DNA of 64,000 bases from Endomicrobium sp. Its GTDB lineage: Bacteria; Elusimicrobiota; Endomicrobiia; Endomicrobiales; Endomicrobiaceae. The notes beneath the pieces are model-generated. The model ran no database searches and was not told the origin of the DNA. It worked only from the letters and a program-made list of their open reading frames with translations. Shown one piece after another: positions 50,301 to 57,703 of this stretch (position 1 is the stretch's first letter; each line of letters begins with the position of its first letter). Position numbers and translations under genes: made by a program. The stretch lies in assembly GCA_031260705.1 (NCBI GenBank), contig JAISLA010000015.1, forward strand, positions 1-64,000, in the 5' to 3' direction.

Positions 50301-50405
50301 TTATATCAACCATCAACATCTTATTATCTTTCTATTAATAACAATTTTTCTGTTGGGAAAGAGGTTCCCAGTTGATATATTTCTGTAGTTTGGAACAATC
50401 CAGTC

Positions 50406-50473
50406 CTTGTTTGTCCCAGCCTCCACTAAGGAGGCAAAGTCCTCGAAATATCCAGTCTTTTATTTTTCTTTTC
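50406..50473. repeat. CCTGTCATATTGAG-type repeat, further copy
   Basis: This copy has CAAAGTCCTCGAAATATCC then AGTCTTTTATTTTTCTTTT, nearly the same as the copy ending at 50300. The 5' part differs (CCTCCACTAAGGAGG, an inverted pair). Confidence 0.55.
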
Positions 50474-50514
50474 CGGGACTGTCAAAATCTTCGCTTTTTT
50501 AGAATGACAGCAGT

Positions 50515-51999
50515 TCAATATGCTTTCAGTTTTTCCAGCAGAATTTTGTTGACAAGCTGCGGGTTTGCCTTTCCTTTTGACTTTTTCATCACAAGACCGA
50601 CAATTGCTCCGATTGCTCTTTCTTTTCCTGACTTAAATTCTGCAACAGCTTTAAGGCTTTCAGAAATAGCTTCTTCGCATATTCTTAAAATAGCCGACTC
50701 GTCAGAAATCTGCATAAGTCCTTTTTCTTTTACTATTTTTTCAGGATCTGCTGATTTTTTGTACATTTCTTCAAAAACGGTTTTCGCAGTTTTTCCCGAA
50801 ATGGTTCCGTCTAAGATAAGAGAAACCAATTTTGCCAAATTTTGGCTTGGAACGGGAGCTTCTGCAATACAGGTTTTTGAAGCATTAAGTTTTGCGTTCA
50901 ATTCTGTAGAAATCCAGTTTGCAAGAAGCTTAGCCGCAACGGCAAAATTTCCGGATAAGCTGTCGGATTTTTTATCTTTTAAAGCGTTAAACGCTTTTTC
51001 ATAATAATCTGCAATCATTCTGGCTGAAGTTAAATAATCCGCATCGTATTCCGACAGTCCGTAATCTTTTATAAATCTCGCTTTTCTTGCTCGCGGTAGT
51101 TCCAGAATCTGTTTTTGCAATTCTTCAATAAAAGAGTCCGGTAAATTAAAAGGAACCAGATCTGGCTCAGGAAAATATCTGTAATCTAAAGTGCCTTCTT
51201 TTGAACGCATTGATTTTGTTATTCCCTCTTCCGCTTCCCAAAGTCTTGTCTCCTGCGTAAGTTTGCCGCCGGAATTAAGAACTTCTTTTTGTCTTTCAGC
51301 TTCATAAGCTATCGCATCTCTTACGCCTGATATTGAATTCATATTTTTAATTTCAACTCTCGTTCCAAGCTCTTTCTGCCCTACAGGGCGTATGCTTACG
51401 TTTACATCGCAGCGCATTTTACCCTCTTCCATGCTGCACTTTGAAGTTCCCAAATATTCAACAATATTTTTGAGTTCTTTTAAAAATTCCAACGCTTCAT
51501 ACTGAGAAGTAATTTCCGGCTCAGTAACAAGTTCCATTAATCCTACGCCGGCTCTGTTTAAATCAAGAAGAGAATAATCAAGTTTTTTGCTGCCTATTTC
51601 ATGGACAAGTTTTCCGGCATCTTCTTCAAGATGTATTCTTGTTATGTTTATAATCTTTTCTTTCCCGCCGACGGTTATCGCAAGTTTTCCTCTAGAACAC
51701 AAAGGTGGTTCGGACTGAGTTATCTGATAGTTTTTGGGGACATCAGGATAAAAATACTGTTTTCTCGCAAAAGTACACCGTTCATTTATAGTAAAGTTCA
51801 GTGCAAGCCCCGTTTTAACTACAGCTTCAACCGCTTTTTTGTTTAATATCGGAATTGCTCCCGGCTGGGACGTGCAGATTACGCACGTATTTGAATTCGG
51901 CTCGGCGCCGAACTGTGTAGAGCATTCGCAAAAAACCTTTGATTTTGTGTTGATCTGCATGTGGACTTCAAGTCCTACCACCGTTTCATAATCAGCCAT
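50515..51999 (-). CDS. gatB: Aspartyl/glutamyl-tRNA amidotransferase subunit B
   Basis: GatB phosphorylates and amidates Glu-tRNA-Gln or Asp-tRNA-Asn with ammonia from GatA. The protein begins [12 protein letters not shown] and has the cysteine pairs near CECSTQFG and CVIC, the [16 protein letters not shown] signature and a C-terminal YqeY-like tail domain. ATG at 51999 follows AAGGCGG and gives 494 residues; the upstream start at 52044 is less likely. It is 500 bp downstream of gatA. Confidence 0.95.
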   Translation of the reverse strand: MADYETVVGLEVHMQINTKSKVFCECSTQFGAEPNSNTCVICTSQPGAIPILNKKAVEAVVKTGLALNFTINERCTFARKQYFYPDVPKNYQITQSEPPLCSRGKLAITVGGKEKIINITRIHLEEDAGKLVHEIGSKKLDYSLLDLNRAGVGLMELVTEPEITSQYEALEFLKELKNIVEYLGTSKCSMEEGKMRCDVNVSIRPVGQKELGTRVEIKNMNSISGVRDAIAYEAERQKEVLNSGGKLTQETRLWEAEEGITKSMRSKEGTLDYRYFPEPDLVPFNLPDSFIEELQKQILELPRARKARFIKDYGLSEYDADYLTSARMIADYYEKAFNALKDKKSDSLSGNFAVAAKLLANWISTELNAKLNASKTCIAEAPVPSQNLAKLVSLILDGTISGKTAKTVFEEMYKKSADPEKIVKEKGLMQISDESAILRICEEAISESLKAVAEFKSGKERAIGAIVGLVMKKSKGKANPQLVNKILLEKLKAY

Positions 52000-52503
52000 T
52001 GTTTTCCGCCTTTTGTAGCTGCCTATATTTTTAAACCCAATCAAAATGCCCGTTTGGAGTACATCTTATGCTTACTTCTCCCAAACTACATGTTCGTTTA
52101 TACCGTTTGTTTCTTTTTTCTGCTGGGAACTGAAGTTCTCTAACTCTTTTTGTTTAATTACTTTTGACCGCTCTTGAATTGTGTCTGTAAACTCCCTTTA
52201 TACTCAATCCCGGTATTATGCGGCGGGGAAGTCACAGAAATTGCTTTCAAAATTATATAGATTAAGAACATCACCTTTATATAAAATGGCATTATTAAAT
52301 TAAAAAAACGGTCTCATTTTATAGTTGTTTCCTTCTGTCTTAGATAAGCAGTAACTAAGTCTGCTATTTATACTTTTGCTTCATAAATTTTTATAAGATC
52401 TTTTAAAGACGGACGGGGTCATCTGACAGTTTTCTGGAACATCGGGATAAAATAGGAGCGTATAAGTTTTTCCGCTGCGGCAGCTCAGAAGCTAAAATCT
52501 TTG
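52000..52503 (-). other. 504-bp spacer between gatA and gatB
   Basis: gatA and gatB are usually adjacent. No gene, terminator or repeat was recognised here. It is another decayed-looking operon spacer. Confidence 0.5.
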
Positions 52504-53973
52504 CTAAAGGTTTGGATATTTATTTATATCAAAACCCGATATTCTTTCAAAAGCGTCAGTAATCTGAAAGAGTTTTGCATCAGAAAAGCGTGATCCCATA
52601 AAATGCACTCCCATCGGCATGCCTGAACTTGTAAAACTGCACGGAACAGTAATACCGGGAAGTCCCGCAAGATTTGCCGCCGTAAGGAAAATATCGCATT
52701 CTTCCGAAAGCTTCTCGCCAAATTTTACAGGCATCTGCAAAGTTGCCGGTGAAAATATAAAATCGCATTTTTTATATGCATCGGTTATCTGGTTTATGAG
52801 AAGAGTTCTGACTCTTTGAGCCTGATGATAACATCTGTAATAATTTTTTGCACCTAAAACGTAAGTTCCAAACAATATTCTTTTCTTAACTTCGTACCCG
52901 AGCGATTCCGCGCGAGATTTCGCATATTCGTCGTTTAAATTTCTGCCGTTTGACGATCTGTATCCGTAACGGATTCCGTCAAAAGTCGCAATATTTGCAG
53001 AAACTTCAGCGCACATTATGACTTCGTATAATGCAGGAACATATTTGTAAGCCGGAATATCAATCTCTACTGCCGCGACGCCTTTAAGTTTGAGTTTATT
53101 TACAGCTTCGCCGAAGTATTTTGTTATTTCCTCATCTGCCTTATAGTTTGAAAGCTGTTTGGGTATGCCTATTCTCACAGTTTTCAATATATCTGGATTG
53201 TAAATACCGCACGCATAATCAGTCTGTTCTCCTGTCTCGCAGACCGGATCTCTGTAGTCTCCGCCTGCTATAACGCTTGTAAGCACAAATGCGTCTTTTA
53301 CGGTTTTTGAAAACACTCCTATCTGGTCAAAAGAAGACGCTAAAGCGCATGCGCCGTACCTGCTTATCAATCCGTAAGAGGGTTTATAACCTACTATGCC
53401 GCAAAAACCCGCAGGCTGTCTTATTGAACCGCCGGTATCAGAACCCAATGCAAAAGGCACCATGCCCGAACTTACGGCTGCCGCGCTGCCGCCAGAAGAT
53501 CCGCCCGGAATATAATCGATATTCCATGGGTTTGCAGTTTTCTGGTAAGCCGATGTTTCCGTAGAACCGCCCATCGCAAACTCATCCATATTTGTTCTCC
53601 CTACAAAAATTGCGCCTGCTTCTTTAAGTTTTTCTATAACAGCGGCATCGTAAGGAGAAATGTAATTTTCAAGATATTTGGAAGCGGAGGTCATACTCTC
53701 ACCTTTTATCATAATATTATCTTTTATGCCGATGGGAACTCCTTCAAGAGATCCGCATTCCGCACCTGTTTTTATTTTGCCGTCAATTTGGGCAGCCTGT
53801 TTTAAAGAATGTTCTTCATTTAATTTAAGAAACGCTTTTACTTTCGGATCGATTTCTTTAATGCGTTTAAAACAGGCTTTGACAATTTCTATGCTTTTTA
53901 TCTGTCCGGAACGAATTTTTGTACACAAATCTTTTACTCTGGTTTTTAAAATCTCATCCATACTCAAAACCAC
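52504..53973 (-). CDS. gatA: Aspartyl/glutamyl-tRNA amidotransferase subunit A
   Basis: GatA is the glutaminase subunit of the GatCAB amidotransferase. The 489-residue amidase has its Ser-Ser-Lys triad in GIKDN, PGGSSGGSAAAV and DTGGSIRQPA. It starts with GTG at 53973 or ATG at 53961; the two cannot be separated here. It overlaps the end of corA by up to 10 bases, which suggests that gatC, corA and gatA are co-transcribed. Confidence 0.95.
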   Translation of the reverse strand: MVLSMDEILKTRVKDLCTKIRSGQIKSIEIVKACFKRIKEIDPKVKAFLKLNEEHSLKQAAQIDGKIKTGAECGSLEGVPIGIKDNIMIKGESMTSASKYLENYISPYDAAVIEKLKEAGAIFVGRTNMDEFAMGGSTETSAYQKTANPWNIDYIPGGSSGGSAAAVSSGMVPFALGSDTGGSIRQPAGFCGIVGYKPSYGLISRYGACALASSFDQIGVFSKTVKDAFVLTSVIAGGDYRDPVCETGEQTDYACGIYNPDILKTVRIGIPKQLSNYKADEEITKYFGEAVNKLKLKGVAAVEIDIPAYKYVPALYEVIMCAEVSANIATFDGIRYGYRSSNGRNLNDEYAKSRAESLGYEVKKRILFGTYVLGAKNYYRCYHQAQRVRTLLINQITDAYKKCDFIFSPATLQMPVKFGEKLSEECDIFLTAANLAGLPGITVPCSFTSSGMPMGVHFMGSRFSDAKLFQITDAFERISGFDINKYPNL

Positions 53974-54956
53974 TTTTTCTTTTTAAAATATATAAGCATA
54001 ACTATTATGCTGACAAGCATCAAACACACCGCAAAAACCCATAATTCTCTTTCTCCGAAAATTGAATATTCCGGAAACTTTATGTTCATTCCATAATATC
54101 CGGATATAATAAGAACAGGCATTAAAACCGTCGCTATTACCGTCAAAAATCTCATAGCTTCGGTAAGTCTTAACGTTACACTCGACATATAAACTTCAAG
54201 CAGGCTTACAACCATCTGGGTTCGCATAGTTATCGACCTATTCACTCTTGCGCACTGCGTATAAATATCGCGGAAATACACAAAATACTCTTCTGAAATT
54301 AAATTATTGTTTGGTCTTGTAAAATAAATATATGTCGTCTGTTGTGTTTCGGATGTTTTTCTCATTGCAAAAATTACTTTTTTGATATTGAGTATTTCTT
54401 CCATATTTACAGTTTCCGGTTCTTCAAGAATGTCATCTTCCAGATTTTCCATTTTATCGTCAATTTTTTCCAGAGTAAACTCGTAACTGGAAACAACTTT
54501 ATTGAAAATATTGTAAAGCAGATTTTCAAAACTTTTCATTTCAACCTGCGGTCTTGTTTTTGCTTTTTCAAAAAGGGTTTCAAGAAAAAACAGTTCTTCC
54601 GCATGCACGGTGACTACAAAACCTTTACCTACAAAAATGTCTAATTCGTAAATGCTGTCATCAAATTCCTGAAAATAATGAGGTTTAAGCTGTATTCCAT
54701 GCACAGCAGTAAAAACATAATTTCCAAATTCTTCTATTTTCGGATATTGAGGAAATAAACAGTCCTCAATTGACATCTCGTGAAATTTAAACGATTCTGA
54801 AAGAAGCAGGGTCTCTTCCTGTTCTAACTCGTGGTTTTCTAAATAGATGTCAATCCATATAAGATTGGGCCTTTTCTTCTTATAATCTTCCGAAATTTCT
54901 AATGCTTTATACTTGGTAGTAATTGTGCCGTCGATAGAATAGATTGCTTTTATCAT
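53964..54956 (-). CDS. corA: CorA-type magnesium/cobalt channel
   Basis: The 330-residue protein has a large cytosolic N-terminal domain and two C-terminal transmembrane helices. The hallmark GMN loop motif (SGYYGMNI) lies between them, with a basic end KKKKWF. It forms a pentameric Mg2+ channel in the inner membrane. Its place between gatC and gatA is unusual; no functional link is known to me. Confidence 0.93.
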   Translation of the reverse strand: MIKAIYSIDGTITTKYKALEISEDYKKKRPNLIWIDIYLENHELEQEETLLLSESFKFHEMSIEDCLFPQYPKIEEFGNYVFTAVHGIQLKPHYFQEFDDSIYELDIFVGKGFVVTVHAEELFFLETLFEKAKTRPQVEMKSFENLLYNIFNKVVSSYEFTLEKIDDKMENLEDDILEEPETVNMEEILNIKKVIFAMRKTSETQQTTYIYFTRPNNNLISEEYFVYFRDIYTQCARVNRSITMRTQMVVSLLEVYMSSVTLRLTEAMRFLTVIATVLMPVLIISGYYGMNIKFPEYSIFGERELWVFAVCLMLVSIIVMLIYFKKKKWF

Positions 54957-54985
54957 AATAAAACCCGTCCTGTATCCGCACTGAA

Positions 54986-55282
54986 TTAAGATGTGCCCGC
55001 TATAACTTTTTTAATTTTATAAAAAGTTCCTTCTTTAGCGGGCGCACTATCAAGCATTTGGTCTATAATTTCTTTAGGACAAGGTTTTACAACGTCCTCT
55101 CTCCAGATATTTCTTAGCTTAGTAACATGAGTTGTAGGCTCTAAATCAGCTATGTCAGGTTCCTGTAAAATTTCAATATAGTCAAACATTATGTTTAAAT
55201 CTGCAAGATATTTTTCTTTTTCATCTTCTTTAATGTGTATTCTTGCAAGAAAAGCGGTAGTTTCAAGTTCTTCTTTTAGCAT
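54986..55282 (-). CDS. gatC: Aspartyl/glutamyl-tRNA amidotransferase subunit C
   Basis: GatC is the small stabilising subunit that wraps around GatA and GatB. The 98-residue product has FLARIHIKEDEKEKYLADLN, the EPTTHV segment and the WREDVVKPCPKEI region. It is the first gene of the gatC-corA-gatA group on the minus strand. Confidence 0.93.
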   Translation of the reverse strand: MLKEELETTAFLARIHIKEDEKEKYLADLNIMFDYIEILQEPDIADLEPTTHVTKLRNIWREDVVKPCPKEIIDQMLDSAPAKEGTFYKIKKVIAGTS

Positions 55283-55660
55283 AAAAACACCTTATCATTA
55301 GATCAGATTTTAAAATTGTACAAAAATCAAAAATTTTTAACAATGAGTCTGTATAAGCGATATAGCGCTTCTTTCGCAGAAACATATCCTGCTCTGATAA
55401 TAGCTTTAAGGATAATAAACGAAACGAAAGACTATAACACTATTGTTGTTTTTTTAATCGCGTCCGGCTTGAGAAAACAAGCAAAATAATAGTACAATTA
55501 TTTTGAAATATAAAATGAATAGCGAGTGTAAAAAAGCGAAAGGCAGAAAATCGCTAAAAGCAGATGATATAAAAATTGGGGTTATAGGACTGACTTAACA
55601 ATAGTGTTCTGCCGCAACTGGTGTTTTACGTAATGGAAATCGGAGTAAAAAGTTGGAATA
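55283..55660. other. 378-bp spacer upstream of gatC
   Basis: It separates the minus-strand gatC from a plus-strand small ORF. It holds ATAGCGAGTG near 55515, a weak echo of the AGCGAGGG repeat. No gene was recognised. Confidence 0.45.
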
Positions 55661-55837
55661 ATGAAGAAGTGTTTACTGATAATTATAGCAATTATATTCT
55701 TGATGACGGGAACTGGTTACGGAAGTGAAAAGATAATTGACTCGCAGGACACTGAAATCAGGCAGGAAACATTTTGGGAAAGGTGCGAAACTTTGAGGGA
55801 AGTTGTCGGAGGACTTGCAGTATTTTTTTTGTGCTAA
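55661..55837 (+). CDS. Small exported-protein ORF, possibly a gene remnant
   Basis: The frame encodes 58 residues with a good signal peptide, MKKCLLIIIAIIFLMTGTGYG, then an acidic stretch and a stop. No strong ribosome site precedes it. A decayed copy of its first 70 bases lies at 56034-56105. It may be the 5' end of a once longer exported protein. No family was recognised. Confidence 0.35.
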   Translation: MKKCLLIIIAIIFLMTGTGYGSEKIIDSQDTEIRQETFWERCETLREVVGGLAVFFLC

Positions 55838-56033
55838 TTTATGCTTCCGCTGAATATTGGTTTAAACGATCATCAATGGTTTTTTCTACTCTTTTAATTT
55901 TTGGTAAAATATGCGGTATCCCTGTGATTAATCCCTAACGTGACATCTGTCTGAATATGCTGGATGTATTGTGTGGAGTGTGTGAGACTCAAGGATATAG
56001 AGAGCTTCAAAAATAGGGGAAAAATAACAATTT

Positions 56034-56105
56034 GGAAAGTTGGAATAAATAAAGAAGTATTCAGTAATAGTCATAACAGTAATGTTCTTGATAACGGGAA
56101 TTGAG
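56034..56105 (+). pseudogene. Decayed copy of the 55661 signal-peptide ORF
   Basis: AGTTGGAATAA-TAAAGAAGTAT and TTCTTGATAACGGGAATTG match the 55649-55716 sequence closely (AGTTGGAATAATGAAGAAGT and TTCTTGATGACGGGAACTG). The ATG has become ATA, and the frame stops shortly after the signal-like segment. This shows an old duplication about 390 bp apart. Confidence 0.5.
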
Positions 56106-56549
56106 ATTTGACGTGGTGAAGACTGTAAGAAAGCTGATATCAGTATACATAGAAAGAAAGATAAAAAGAATGGAAATTAAAGAAACCTTAAAACGTGCAT
56201 TAGAAATAATTAACAAGTCAGAAGGAACAGGTCAGACGCAGTTAAATGTACTGTATGAAAAGGCATTGAATGCTCATTCCCTAAAAACCTAAAACGCTTT
56301 AAAATTTATTTAAAGCTTAAATGCCAAAACGAAAGTAGTTGGAAGTTTGTTGAGGATTGGAAATCTAAAATGAAAATGGGTTATGACTTTCTTAAGGTTT
56401 GGAAAAAAAGTTTTTGAAAAGAAATGCTTAAAGATATTGACCTTTCCTTTTTCTAAGGTACCAGCTGGAAGTGGTTAGGGGTACAAAAAGAATGAAAAAA
56501 ATAATGATATTTTTAACAGCTTAGTAAAGAAATGATAGTGCCATAAAAT

Positions 56550-56580
56550 AGCGAGGGTGAAGTTGTGAATTCGCAGTCAA
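56550..56580. repeat. 31-bp interspersed repeat, copy 2
   Basis: AGCGAGGGTGAAGTTG followed by TGAATTCGCAGTCAA differs at two positions from the copy at 21417. It lies between decayed lipoprotein leaders. Confidence 0.65.
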
Positions 56581-56839
56581 ATTTCCATATCATGCTTTAT
56601 ATTCCTCTCTCTGTTGTAATTTTAGTGTTGGCCAGAAAACTAGAAGAACAGAAAAAACTCTAATCTAATAAATGAACTTGTGATACAGAGAGACTACTTG
56701 TTGCGTTCACCTGTTTTTGACGATTCATCTCCTCTAGGCTGAATAGTTGAGTCGCACTCAATTTGCACAATGATGCACCTAACAGATGTGGGGGGCAATG
56801 CTATAAAGATGTACAAAAGATAAAATAAAAATTTTAAAG

Positions 56840-56877
56840 AAAGATTGTCTGCTGGGCTTTCAGCGGACATAGTCTTT
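56840..56877. terminator. Hairpin terminator in the decayed region
   Basis: AAAGATTGTCTGCTG and CAGCGGACATAGTCTTT form a long stem with small bulges around GGCTTT. It has A-rich and T-rich flanks. It may be left from a lost gene. The GGCTGTC/GCGGACAGCC words recall the terminator at 25503. Confidence 0.5.
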
Positions 56878-57000
56878 AATAGCCGTAATAGAAATAGAGA
56901 GTATGCAAAATTCTTATTTATCAGGCTTTTTCGCCTTTTTTAAATATGTAGCAACACACATATTTATAACGTGTACAAACACATAAAGCAAGCAAAAAGA

Positions 57001-57028
57001 AAGAGCCTGCAATTTCTTGTAAGCTCTT
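57001..57028 (-). terminator. Terminator behind the minus-strand pseudogene
   Basis: Read on the minus strand, AAGAGCTTACA pairs with TGCAGGCTCTT around a six-base loop, and TCTTTTT follows. It lies about 50 bp past the last stop of the pseudogene at 57077-57624. Confidence 0.5.
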
Positions 57029-57076
57029 AATAATAATCTAAGCCGCTGGATGCCATTCCACAGTACCAACGGATGT

Positions 57077-57624
57077 TTATATCAACCTAAAGCAATGTAA
57101 TAACTTCATTAAAACATTGTCAAAGGGTAGTATAGCATTTCCCAAAGTATAAAATTTAACGCCAAAAGCTTCTAATTGCTGTTTTATTAAAATTTCCCAG
57201 CCCAGATGTGTTCTTTTATCATTGAAAAGTTTTATTATAGAAGCAACGCCAGAAGGAGCATTAATCTTAAACTCAGAACCTTCCGGCGGTGTATTCTCGT
57301 AAGGATTGTCAAAACTCGGCTTTTTATAAATCCATTTTCTTACGCCAGAGCCTACCGCGCAATAACCGCAACTGCTATAAAGATCGCATGATGATCATAT
57401 ACAAAATTGTAGTCGAGTGCCAGTATTTTTTTGTCGTATCTGTCCACGACTTTTTTTCCTTGTTATTATTATTTATTTCTTGCGATAGATTTTTTATCTA
57501 CATCAGTTGAAAGGGATTTTTGCTATCAGCTTTTTTATTGCTGTTTAATAATCCTTGTCAGCTTTCCGCAGGATGTTAACATCAATTGATACTGCCATTA
57601 AAAGTAGTATTATTATTTTTCAAT
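57077..57624 (-). pseudogene. Decayed lipoprotein gene, relative of 20909
   Basis: On the minus strand the start region aligns at base level with the 20909 gene: both encode LM-(V)-LTSCGK, then R-x-IK-x-QQ, and share GATGTAGATAAA further on. Frames shift several times. The 3' part reads VRKWIYKKPSFDNPYENTPP and FKINAPSGVASIIKLFNDKR to a stop at 57077 and does not resemble the 20909 copy. The family was not recognised. A terminator lies behind it. Confidence 0.5.
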
Positions 57625-57703
57625 TTTAAACCCTCAAACTCCGTCTTAATGGGTTAAGTCACAATGTTTGTTGCTGGTTTGAGAACTGTAAAAAATTTTT
57701 GCT

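Larger units (their letters stand above)
50030..50514. other. Repeat-rich spacer next to gatB
   Basis: No gene is seen. It contains at least three related copies of a TATTGAG-AAGTCCTC-CAGTCTTTTATTTTT element, listed below, and a CTGTCA/TGACAG hairpin at 50479-50510 just behind gatB. Confidence 0.55.
55838..57076. other. Gene graveyard of decayed short frames
   Basis: Stops occur in all frames. Seen are a decayed copy of the 55661 leader, a 40-codon frame at 56170-56292 (METIKE-like helix, unrecognised), a 10-codon lipoprotein-like start MKKIMIFLTA at 56491, a copy of the 31-bp repeat and two hairpin terminators. No intact gene was recognised. Confidence 0.55.

Noticed and set aside
57206-57391. 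61-codon plus-strand frame
   Set aside because: It is antisense to the minus-strand lipoprotein pseudogene, which explains the sequence better.
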